Part shown: positions 1 to 5,761 of the stretch, piece after piece
How the letters are laid out: each line of letters opens with the position of its first letter
Position numbering within the stretch: position 1 is the stretch's first letter
DNA from: an uncultured Clostridia bacterium
GTDB taxonomy: Bacteria > Bacillota > Clostridia > Christensenellales > UBA1242
Direction: 5' to 3'
Length of the DNA: 6,056 nucleotides
NCBI GenBank assembly: GCA_946635125.1
Contig: CAMPBB010000036.1
Location: 1-6,056 of the forward strand
The notes under the pieces: model-generated
Seen by the model: the letters and a program-made list of their open reading frames with translations, nothing else
The model's database searches: none
Told to the model about the DNA's origin: nothing
Program-made: the position numbers and the translations under genes

Positions 1-1339
1 CTCTAAAATTTAAAGTTTGAATGTTTTTTGCACAATTTTCAAAAGTTTCCTTGCATAAAACTTTTATTGCTGGGTCAACTTCTCCATTTAAAAAGTGCCC
101 ATTCATTCCTTTGTAATTTAGTGTTCTGTTCACAAAGTTTGCATATTTGTTAACAATTTCACCGTTGTGAAAAGCGTGATAATCTTCAAAAGTGAAGTTT
201 GAATCTCTCTTTTCTGGTCCATTTGCGATTGCATAAAGCCTTAAGCTGTCTGGGTCAAACTTTTCAAGCATTTCAAGCATTGGCCATCCATTACCCTTGC
301 TCTTGCTGATTTTTTCCCCGTTTATGTTCATAAATTCTGTTGCAACACAAACATTTGGCAAAAACATTCTGTCGTCAAAGGCTTTTAAAAGTGCTGGGAA
401 TATGATTGTGTGGAAAACAATGTTATCTTTTCCGTGACAAAGATAAACAAGATTGCTTCCATCCTTGTGGTCAAACCAAAAGTCTTCCCATTTTGGTGGA
501 TTTTCAACTCCCTTTTCTTTTTGCTCATCACAATATCTCATTGTTGCAGTAACATAACCCCAAACAGCCTCAATCCAAACATAAATTCTCTTGTCGTCAA
601 ATCCTTCAAGAGGAACTTTTATGCCCCAATTTAGGTCTCTTGTCACAGCTCTGTCAACAAGACCCTCATTTAAAAACTTTTCAGTTTCATTGATGCTGTT
701 TTTTCTCCAAAACTTTCTGCACTTATTGAAGTGTTCACGCATGCTGTCTTCAAATCTTGAAAGAGCAAAATATAGGTTTGTGTTTTCCCTTACTTCTGTT
801 TGACTACCACAAATTCGGCACTTACACTTTAAAAGGTCTTGTGCTTGGAAAACATATGCACAATGGTCACATTGGTCACCTTTGCTCACTCCACCACACT
901 TTGGACAAACAACTTCTGCTTCTCTATCATAAATAAATTTGTTGCATTTTGGACAAAATGAGGCAAGTTCTGTTTTTGGATATATGTAACCTTTTTCATA
1001 TAGTTTTAGAATAAGTTCTTGTGATTTTTTGTGATGATATGGGTCGGCTGTTTTTGTGTAACAATCATAACTAAACCCCAGTTTTTCAAAAACTTGTTTG
1101 TATTGCTCATGATAGCGATTAACAATACTCTCTGGTGTTGTGTGTTCTCTTATTGCTCTTTCTGTTGTTGGAGTTCCGTGGCAATCTGTTCCACTAACCA
1201 TCACGGTGTCATCACCATTTAGTCTGTGAAATCTTGCAAGCACATCTCCACTAATATATGCGCTAATATGCCCGAGGTGAATATCACTGTTTGCATATGT
1301 CCACGCAATTCCAATAACAACTTTCTTTTTGTTTTTCAT
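1..1339 (-). CDS. metG: Methionyl-tRNA synthetase, N-terminal 446 codons (3' end beyond window)
   Basis: Cytoplasmic class I aminoacyl-tRNA synthetase that charges tRNA-Met with methionine, using ATP, for initiation and elongation. Translating the minus strand from the ATG at 1339-1337 gives an open frame to the left edge. It contains the HIGH-type motif HLGH at residues 21-24, the start of the Rossmann fold, and the KMSKS-type loop as KISKS at 343-347. Between them is the connective-peptide zinc region, with four cysteine pairs: C129/C132, C145/C148, C157/C160 and C174/C177 (plus C172). Four pairs indicate a two-knuckle MetRS rather than the single-knuckle form. The frame continues through DSLRLYAIANGPEKRD into the helical anticodon-binding domain, and the remaining C-terminal part lies outside the window. 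AGGAGA (1346-1351) sits 6 bases before the ATG and fixes the start. No T-box leader is present in the short upstream region. Identification is secure from motifs; the only uncertainty is the unseen C-terminus. Confidence 0.96.
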   Translation of the reverse strand, partial: MKNKKKVVIGIAWTYANSDIHLGHISAYISGDVLARFHRLNGDDTVMVSGTDCHGTPTTERAIREHTTPESIVNRYHEQYKQVFEKLGFSYDCYTKTADPYHHKKSQELILKLYEKGYIYPKTELASFCPKCNKFIYDREAEVVCPKCGGVSKGDQCDHCAYVFQAQDLLKCKCRICGSQTEVRENTNLYFALSRFEDSMREHFNKCRKFWRKNSINETEKFLNEGLVDRAVTRDLNWGIKVPLEGFDDKRIYVWIEAVWGYVTATMRYCDEQKEKGVENPPKWEDFWFDHKDGSNLVYLCHGKDNIVFHTIIFPALLKAFDDRMFLPNVCVATEFMNINGEKISKSKGNGWPMLEMLEKFDPDSLRLYAIANGPEKRDSNFTFEDYHAFHNGEIVNKYANFVNRTLNYKGMNGHFLNGEVDPAIKVLCKETFENCAKNIQTLNFR

Positions 1340-1359
1340 TATTTTTCTCCTTTTGCGTT

Positions 1360-1388
1360 ATTGTAACAAAAAAAACATGTTTTGTAAA
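1360..1388 (-). promoter_or_regulatory. Sigma-A type promoter for metG
   Basis: On the minus strand a TTTACA -35 box (1383-1388, 5 of 6 to consensus) is followed by exactly 17 bases and a TACAAT -10 box (1360-1365, 5 of 6). A TG sits one base before the -10, giving an extended -10. Transcription would begin near 1353, leaving a leader of about 14 bases that just contains the AGGAGA ribosome binding site. The promoter starts immediately after the terminator of the upstream cassette, so metG is probably expressed independently of it. The spacer and -35 overlap one copy of the 12-base direct repeat. Confidence 0.7.
1374..1385. repeat. 12-base direct repeat, copy 1
   Basis: AACATGTTTTGT here is identical to 4604-4615, in the same orientation and 3,230 bases away. 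The two copies bracket the two-gene cassette. This copy overlaps the metG promoter (spacer and -35). It also overlaps the 12-base palindrome AAAACATGTTTT (1372-1383). There is no recombinase gene in the window, so an attachment-site or insertion-scar role is only a possibility; the sequence is AT-rich and chance is not excluded. Confidence 0.45.
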
Positions 1389-1391
1389 TAG

Positions 1392-1413
1392 AAAAAAGAG
1401 TTTAAACTCTTTT
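1392..1413 (-). terminator. Weak intrinsic terminator of the two-gene cassette
   Basis: AAAAGAGTTTAAACTCTTTT (1394-1413) is a perfect 20-base palindrome directly downstream of the gene B stop codon. Read on the minus strand it forms a hairpin ending in a run of six T (1413 side A-tract, 1397-1392 T-tract). The stem has only two G-C pairs, so it is weaker than the rlmN terminator. Because it is symmetric it could also act on the plus strand, but no T-run follows there. Confidence 0.55.
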
Positions 1414-1415
1414 AT

Positions 1416-2645
1416 TTAAAACATATCAAGTGTTGTTTGACTGTTTTCATGTTCACTAAATTCTCTTTTTGGCAAATTCACAACCATTTCAGCCAGTCTC
1501 ATTTGCTTATTTAATTCACATATTCCAGAAACATTTTGCTGTTCCCTTATTTCTTTAACATCTTCCCACAATCCATAGCCAACAGCATCAAAAACAAAAG
1601 CCTTGTTTTTATCTAGCACATTGTCGCTTTCAATGTTTCTTCCAGCGCAATGTGAAAAAACTTGTGCGGCAGCAAGTGTTATGTTCTTTTCAATAAGAAA
1701 AATCTCATCAACATATTTGCTTGGATTTTGACTAACATATTTGTCGTAAACCATTTCATTAACAACAAACAAATTATTAAGCCTACTTTCAAAACTTTTT
1801 GGGTAATCCTCTTCTTTAAATGCAGTCCATTTTCCTTCCTCGTTCCTTTCAAGCCCAACAAAGTCACCCAATAGAGGTCCACCTTTGACGCACTCAATGT
1901 TGTTAACAAACCTTAGTTGTCTGTTATTATCACCATTTTCAACCATGTTTGTTACAACAACCCCATTTAATGAACCATCTTCATTTGTTTTTGTTACCAA
2001 AAGGTAGTCTGTTCGTTTATTGTTATCACAAGTTGTTATTTTTTTTGATTCGATTTTAAATTGCGACTGACCAATATTAGATAAAACATGAATAGCTTTT
2101 AACTGTCTTGTTAAAAATTCTGAATAAGCATATGCCTTTTTTTCTGTTACTTTCATTTTACCACATATTTCTTTGCTTTTGGTCACCATGCCATCAATAA
2201 TTTCAACGAGAGGCGTTATTTCCTCTTCTTTCTTTTGTGTGAAAATTAAACTATCAAGTGCTTTAACCATCTCGCCCGCAGCATTAAAATATTGCCAAAC
2301 AAAGTTTTTCTCTTCTAGCAAAACTTTCTCTTTTCCAAAAAAAAGTGGTGTTTTTTGTTGTGCACTTTTTTTTATTCCTTCAAAAAGAGTTGTTATGTTT
2401 TGAATTCTTGTTTTAAAAGGCTCTGGGGAAAAATTTTCGGTTACAATGTTTCCATCAGCATCAATCAAAACAATGTCACCAATATGCATGTTTTTTTCTT
2501 TTATGTGGTGAGAAGTTTTTTCCGTGTAATATGATTTAACATCATCAATTTTCCCAGTAAACATAATTCCAGAGCAATCTCCACCTTGCCCATAGTGGCT
2601 TACTTTTGTTACCAAATATTTTTCTGTTGTTGAATCTGTGAACAT
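1416..2645 (-). CDS. Unknown 409-residue protein with an internal duplication; partner of the upstream ATPase (gene B)
   Basis: I do not recognise this protein and assign no function. It is soluble in appearance, with no signal peptide and no membrane segment. Two halves resemble each other at an offset of about 202-208 residues: YLVTK (10-14) with YLLVTK (214-219), SGIMFTG (25-31) with NGVVVTN (227-233), GDIVLID (56-62) with GDFVGLE (260-266), and FKTRIQNI (77-84) with FESRLNNL (285-292). Each unit looks like a beta-rich start followed by a mainly helical part. The C-terminus ends QTTLDMF (403-409), which resembles a sliding-clamp or PIP-type binding peptide. ATG at 2645 is chosen because AGGAGA (2651-2656) lies 5 bases upstream; that site overlaps the TAG stop of the ATPase gene, so the two are probably translationally coupled. 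Codon use and AT content look like the neighbours. The tight pairing suggests a shared complex or pathway with the ATPase. Confidence 0.9.
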   Translation of the reverse strand: MFTDSTTEKYLVTKVSHYGQGGDCSGIMFTGKIDDVKSYYTEKTSHHIKEKNMHIGDIVLIDADGNIVTENFSPEPFKTRIQNITTLFEGIKKSAQQKTPLFFGKEKVLLEEKNFVWQYFNAAGEMVKALDSLIFTQKKEEEITPLVEIIDGMVTKSKEICGKMKVTEKKAYAYSEFLTRQLKAIHVLSNIGQSQFKIESKKITTCDNNKRTDYLLVTKTNEDGSLNGVVVTNMVENGDNNRQLRFVNNIECVKGGPLLGDFVGLERNEEGKWTAFKEEDYPKSFESRLNNLFVVNEMVYDKYVSQNPSKYVDEIFLIEKNITLAAAQVFSHCAGRNIESDNVLDKNKAFVFDAVGYGLWEDVKEIREQQNVSGICELNKQMRLAEMVVNLPKREFSEHENSQTTLDMF

Positions 2646-2654
2646 TTTTTTCTC

Positions 2655-4427
2655 CTATGGTGTGACAATTTTTTCAATAATTTTGGTCCATAGTTTTTTG
2701 GTGTGTCTGTCTATTTTTATTTCTTTAAAGTTTTTGCTAATAAATGCCTTAACTCGTTTTCCAATTTCGTCTTTGTATGTTTCCGGAAGCTTATAGTCAT
2801 TAAGGCTAGCATATTCTTCAACTTGAGAAATGAATGGAACTCCTGTTTCAAGTTCAAAGTTTGCGTCAAGTATTCTAATCAAATAACTTCCAGCCGCTCT
2901 TGCGAATATCTCGTATGGCACAATATCAAAAAGTGTGTCATATGGTCCAAAATCGGAAAGCATGATGATTTTGTCTTCTTCATCTTTATATGTGTTTGAA
3001 ACAAGATAACGAACTGCCCTTTCAACATTTTTCTTGTCTGACAAGAAAACAATTGGAAGTGTTCCATCTTCACTCAAAATTTGAGCTGTTCCTTCAACTC
3101 CGTTAATTCCAGCGGCAACAAACACAACATCTTTTTGCACTTTTAATTTTCCTTTTCCGCTTAAATAGTTTTTTATTGCTGTTAAAATGTGTTGTTCGCC
3201 CTCTGTTAAAACAATGATTGGGTCACAACTTGTTAAAATTGAACGAGAAAGTTCAATTCCAACAGCCGACCTAACAGGAAGAAGGCTTGCCTTGTTTGTT
3301 TGTTCTTTGTTTAATTTTAAGTCATCTGAAACAACACTGTGGCCAAGTTTGTCTTTGTAAACAATTTTGGCTCTGTTTAAGTGTTCTGTTGGAATCATGA
3401 ATGATGAGTGAGTGGTGTAAACAATTTGATTCTTTTCAGACAGTGTTTCCAAAAAGTGAACCAAATCTTGTTGAGCAAGCCCATGAAGTGTCATTCCGCT
3501 CTCATCTAACAAAAGAACTGTGTTTGTGTAAAACAATTTGCTTTCAAGTTTGAACACCAAGAAAAATGACAAAAACCATTGCATTCCAACACTACGCTCT
3601 TCAAGTGGTGCACGATTTCCCATTGAATCTGTCACATAAATTTTAAGGCTGTCACCTTCAAAGGTGAACTCAAATTTGTAATCACCCTGCCTCCACATTT
3701 CAGAAAATTCTTGACTTAATCTTTGCCCTGCGTCATCAAACAACTTTTGATATTCTTCTTTCTTTCTTGTAAGTTCAAAAAGTTGCGCTGCCGTTAACTT
3801 GTCTAGTTTTGACTCGCTAAACAAAAGTGGCATGTCTTCTTTTAACATTTCTGGTGTGATTCCAACATACAAAAGAAGAAGTTTTATTGTTCTCTTCTTT
3901 GCTGGCGTTAGGGCATTCACTCCTTTTTTGTTGAATGAACTAAGCATTTGTGGAAGATATATGTTGCTGTCCAAATTTCCATAGTTGCTGTAATAAATGA
4001 ACCCTGGCATGATTTTTATCAAAAAGTCATGAAGCTTTTGAGCCTTTTCAACTGGAACAGTTACGGGCACATCAACAATATATTTTCCAGAAAGAGTTCT
4101 TTTTACTGTGAAGTTATCAAAAGGTTTAACTGTTGGAAAATATTTTTTAAGCAAACTTAAATCTTTTGCTTCAAGTTTAAACTTTGCGGTCACAAAAACT
4201 GGCAGTTCTTCAGCATCCATAAGTTCTTCAAATTTGTCTTTTGGCAAATCTGAGTGAAGAATTTTGTTGTCAACTTGAAATGCTGGTTTTAATTTCCAAA
4301 GAGCCTTTAAAAGGTTGCTTTTTCCTGCTTCGTTAACCCCAGCAACAGCTGTGACATCTTGGCAGTTAACCCAGCCAGAATCATCAAAAGAACGAAAGTT
4401 TTGCACTCTAAATAGTTTTAGTTTCAT
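2655..4427 (-). CDS. OLD/GajA-like ATPase with C-terminal TOPRIM-like domain (gene A)
   Basis: A 590-residue protein with an SMC/ABC-type ATPase head. It opens MKLKLFRVQNFRSF, typical of OLD/RecF-like ATPases. Walker A is GVNEAGKS (30-37), the signature-like segment is RSVGMQ (278-283), Walker B is LLLDE (305-309, with D308 and E309), and the switch histidine is H340 in TTHSS. The long stretch from about 50 to 270 is family-specific and probably holds the dimer interface. From about 400 to 510 it follows the OLD-type TOPRIM pattern: IIVLTEGE (404-411, glutamate E409), VVFVAAG (434-440), IVFLSDKK (459-466) and LFDIVPYEIF (499-508). The usual DxD reads LSD, so one acidic metal ligand appears to be missing. 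Length matches GajA of the Gabija defence system (about 580), but no UvrD-like helicase follows. First gene of a two-gene operon; gene B begins 9 bases downstream. A start-proximal GGGG (4438-4441) is a modest ribosome binding site, 10 bases from the ATG. Nuclease activity and a defence role are inferred, not shown. Confidence 0.9.
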   Translation of the reverse strand: MKLKLFRVQNFRSFDDSGWVNCQDVTAVAGVNEAGKSNLLKALWKLKPAFQVDNKILHSDLPKDKFEELMDAEELPVFVTAKFKLEAKDLSLLKKYFPTVKPFDNFTVKRTLSGKYIVDVPVTVPVEKAQKLHDFLIKIMPGFIYYSNYGNLDSNIYLPQMLSSFNKKGVNALTPAKKRTIKLLLLYVGITPEMLKEDMPLLFSESKLDKLTAAQLFELTRKKEEYQKLFDDAGQRLSQEFSEMWRQGDYKFEFTFEGDSLKIYVTDSMGNRAPLEERSVGMQWFLSFFLVFKLESKLFYTNTVLLLDESGMTLHGLAQQDLVHFLETLSEKNQIVYTTHSSFMIPTEHLNRAKIVYKDKLGHSVVSDDLKLNKEQTNKASLLPVRSAVGIELSRSILTSCDPIIVLTEGEQHILTAIKNYLSGKGKLKVQKDVVFVAAGINGVEGTAQILSEDGTLPIVFLSDKKNVERAVRYLVSNTYKDEEDKIIMLSDFGPYDTLFDIVPYEIFARAAGSYLIRILDANFELETGVPFISQVEEYASLNDYKLPETYKDEIGKRVKAFISKNFKEIKIDRHTKKLWTKIIEKIVTP

Positions 4428-4442
4428 ATAGTTTATTCCCCT

Positions 4443-4505
4443 TTACAATTTACTAAAAAGCATAAATAACAACTGCCTTACAAATTTCCCGATTTTGTAA
4501 AGCAA
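4443..4505 (-). CDS. Possible 20-residue leader peptide with TTG start (doubtful)
   Basis: The minus strand has a full GGAGG (4510-4514), the strongest ribosome binding site near this operon, with no ATG after it. Four bases downstream a TTG opens a 20-codon frame, MLYKIGKFVRQLLFMLFSKL, ending in TAA at 4443-4445. It is basic (four Lys/Arg) and hydrophobic, like many leader peptides. Its stop lies just before the GGGG site of the ATPase gene and 15 bases before that gene's ATG, which would allow translation of one to affect the other. The 4-base spacing is short and TTG is a weak start, so this may not be translated. Confidence 0.3.
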   Translation of the reverse strand: MLYKIGKFVRQLLFMLFSKL

Positions 4506-4529
4506 AAATCCTCCAATTTTTTAGTAAAT
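4448..4529 (-). promoter_or_regulatory. Structured 5' leader of the ATPase operon with nested inverted repeats
   Basis: About 130 bases separate the predicted transcription start from the ATPase ATG, much longer than the other leaders here (about 12-14 bases). An outer inverted repeat of 12 perfect bases pairs 4448-4459 with 4518-4529. Inside it, 4475-4484 pairs with 4494-4503; as minus-strand RNA this is GCUUUACAAA with UUUGUAAGGC, ten pairs including one G-U, closing a 9-base loop. The GGAGG lies between the outer and inner 5' arms. No T-run follows, so it is not a simple terminator. It matches no riboswitch class that I recognise. A regulatory role is inferred from the structure and position. 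Confidence 0.5.
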
Positions 4530-4562
4530 CAGTTGCAAAAACATTAACTAATTTCATAAGTT

Positions 4563-4591
4563 ATTATAACACAACTTTTGGTTTCTGGCAA
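4563..4591 (-). promoter_or_regulatory. Sigma-A type promoter of the ATPase operon
   Basis: TTGCCA (-35, 4586-4591, 5 of 6) and a perfect TATAAT (-10, 4563-4568) are separated by exactly 17 bases on the minus strand. Transcription would begin near 4556. The -35 box overlaps the end of the T-run of the rlmN terminator, so the operon is insulated from rlmN and driven by its own housekeeping-type promoter. Expression is thus expected in vegetative cells, with control possibly in the leader. Confidence 0.75.
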
Positions 4592-4623
4592 GAAAAAAAG
4601 CATAACATGTTTTGTTATGCTTT
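4590..4623 (-). terminator. Intrinsic terminator of rlmN
   Basis: An 11-base-pair perfect stem (4597-4607 with 4613-4623) closes a 5-base loop and, on the minus strand, runs into a stretch of seven T. The stem includes the rlmN stop codon (TAA at 4615-4617) and its last codons, so coding and termination signals overlap. Confidence 0.85.
4604..4615. repeat. 12-base direct repeat, copy 2
   Basis: AACATGTTTTGT, identical to 1374-1385. This copy forms the loop and parts of both stem arms of the rlmN terminator and touches the rlmN stop codon. Insertion at the 3' end of a conserved gene that leaves its terminator intact is a common pattern for integrating elements, but no integrase is visible here. 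Confidence 0.45.
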
Positions 4624-5661
4624 GTTTTGATTTGAAAGCACTTTGTTTCTAAGTTGACCACAAGCGCCTTCAATGTTTTCGCCAATTGTTCTTCTGATGC
4701 TTGCTGAAACTCCAAGCCTTTTTAAATGCTCGCAAAACTTTTCAGCATTTTTTCTTGTTACTGTTTTAAGCCCTCTTTCTTTAACTTCATTTAATGGAAT
4801 CAAGTTCACATGAGTTGGAAATCCCCTAACAACACTTGCAAGTTCTTCTGCACACTTTTCAGTGTTGTTAACTCCATCAATTAAGGCATATTCAAAAATA
4901 ACCCTTCTTCCTGTTGCGTTAAAATAAGTTTTGCTTGCGTCAATTATTTGCTTTATGGAATATTTGTTTGCTATTGGCATTGTTTTTTTTCTTATTTCAT
5001 CATTTGGTGCGTGAAGAGAAATTGTTAAAATGATTGGAAGCCCCAGTTTTGAAAGTTTTTTAATGTTTGGAACAATTCCACATGTTGAAAGAGAAATGTT
5101 TCTTGCTGAAAAGTTTATGCCATCTTCACTTGTGACAAGTTTTAAAAATTTTGTTATATTTAAAAAATTATCTAGTGGCTCACCACTGCCCATCAAAACA
5201 AGATTTGTGATTTCCCTTTTTTTGGCTGTTCCGCCCAAAAGTTTGTTTACACACAAAACTTGCCCCAAAATTTCGCCAGCCGTCAAATTTCTAACAAGCC
5301 CATTAAGGCTTGATGCACAAAACTTGCACCCCATTCGGCACCCAACCTGAGTTGACACACACAAAGTGTTGCCATATTTATATTTCATCAAAACACCTTC
5401 AATAATGTTTCCATCATGTAAGGCATACAAAAATTTTTGAGTCCCCTCATCATCTTTTAATGTTTCTATGATTTTTATTGGCTCATCAATAAAATCTTTT
5501 TTCAAACTTTCTTTCAATGTTTTTGGAACATTTGTCATTTCACTTAAAGTTTTTCCAAGATACAAATTTTCATAAATTTGCTTTGCTCTAAACTTTTTTT
5601 CGCCAAGCTGCTGAACTAGGTTTGTTAGTTCTTCAAGTGATAAGTCTTGCAATATTTTCAT
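4615..5661 (-). CDS. rlmN: Dual-specificity 23S rRNA (adenine-2503-C2)/tRNA (adenine-37-C2) methyltransferase RlmN
   Basis: Cytoplasmic radical-SAM enzyme that methylates C2 of A2503 in 23S rRNA and, in characterised homologues, A37 of some tRNAs, supporting translational accuracy. With the ATG at 5661 the product has 348 residues, normal for the family. The 4Fe-4S cluster motif CxxxCxxC is C108, C112, C115. The SAM-binding GxGEP is GSGEP (158-162), followed by STCGIVP (192-198) and SLHAPND (215-221). The methyl-carrying cysteine is C334 in ACGQL near the C-terminus. The N-terminal accessory domain carries the usual KKFRAKQIYE segment. A GTG at 5670 would add three residues, but the ribosome binding site runs through that codon, so the ATG is preferred. 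It has its own promoter and terminator and is divergent from yabP. Identification is secure. Confidence 0.97.
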   Translation of the reverse strand: MKILQDLSLEELTNLVQQLGEKKFRAKQIYENLYLGKTLSEMTNVPKTLKESLKKDFIDEPIKIIETLKDDEGTQKFLYALHDGNIIEGVLMKYKYGNTLCVSTQVGCRMGCKFCASSLNGLVRNLTAGEILGQVLCVNKLLGGTAKKREITNLVLMGSGEPLDNFLNITKFLKLVTSEDGINFSARNISLSTCGIVPNIKKLSKLGLPIILTISLHAPNDEIRKKTMPIANKYSIKQIIDASKTYFNATGRRVIFEYALIDGVNNTEKCAEELASVVRGFPTHVNLIPLNEVKERGLKTVTRKNAEKFCEHLKRLGVSASIRRTIGENIEGACGQLRNKVLSNQNKA

Positions 5662-5666
5662 TTTTT

Positions 5667-5676
5667 TCACTTCCTT
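5667..5676 (-). promoter_or_regulatory. Ribosome binding site that decides the rlmN start
   Basis: AAGGAAGTGA on the minus strand matches AAGGAGGTGA at 9 of 10 positions and ends 5 bases before the ATG at 5661. The in-frame GTG at 5670-5668 lies inside it, so GTG cannot be the start served by this site. Confidence 0.8.
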
Positions 5677-5682
5677 AAAAAC

Positions 5683-5710
5683 ATTATAACATATTATTTA
5701 AAAAAGTAAA
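5683..5710 (-). promoter_or_regulatory. Sigma-A type promoter of rlmN with extended -10
   Basis: On the minus strand TGTTATAAT (5683-5691) is a perfect -10 with the TG extension. TTTACT (5705-5710, 4 of 6) is the -35 at 16 bases. The transcript would start near 5676, so the leader is only about 15 bases and barely holds the ribosome binding site. Confidence 0.7.
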
Positions 5711-5712
5711 TA

Positions 5713-5741
5713 ATAAAAAAGCAAAATTGTGCATATACATT
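5713..5741 (+). promoter_or_regulatory. Candidate sigma-E promoter of yabPQ
   Basis: yabP and yabQ belong to the mother-cell sigma-E regulon in Bacillus subtilis. The plus strand holds ATA (5713-5715), 18 bases, then TATACATT (5734-5741), which fits the sigma-E pattern ATA-n16-18-cATAcanT except for the first, weakly conserved base. The start would fall near 5748, just before the AAGGAG ribosome binding site. A TGTTATAAG at 5745-5753 could be read as an extended -10, but it would place the start beyond the ribosome binding site. The AT-rich sequence makes this call tentative. Confidence 0.4.
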
Positions 5742-5761
5742 TTGTGTTATAAGGAGAATTT

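Noticed and set aside
410..1222. Three plus-strand frames of 63-74 codons (410-634, 591-803, 1031-1222).
   Set aside because: They lie opposite metG, have no ribosome binding sites, and translate to low-quality hydrophobic or Cys-rich strings typical of antisense shadows.
1372..1383. Palindrome AAAACATGTTTT as an operator for metG.
   Set aside because: It falls in the promoter spacer but is short and AT-rich and resembles no known operator; it is accounted for as part of the direct repeat.
1662..4160. Frames of 61-98 codons on either strand inside the two cassette genes.
   Set aside because: All overlap the two long frames that carry recognisable motifs or strong start signals, and none has its own ribosome binding site or family resemblance.
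4448..4529. The 12-base inverted repeat as an invertible (phase-variable) DNA switch.
   Set aside because: The promoter lies outside the repeat and no invertase gene is present, so inversion would not switch transcription; an RNA structure explains it better.
4453..4557. A 34-codon minus-strand frame starting at the ATG (4557-4555) that lies almost at the predicted transcription start of the ATPase operon, so it could be leaderless.
   Set aside because: No ribosome binding site is possible, the composition is unremarkable, and it overlaps the GGAGG-led frame in another phase. Kept only as an alternative reading of the leader.
4541..4562. TAACT/AGTTA inverted arms just after the ATPase operon -10 as a repressor operator.
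   Set aside because: Only five bases per arm with a 9-base gap in AT-rich DNA; too weak to report.
5030..5350. A 106-codon plus-strand frame opposite rlmN.
   Set aside because: It is antisense to the conserved radical-SAM core, including the cysteine motif, and has no start signal; a shadow.
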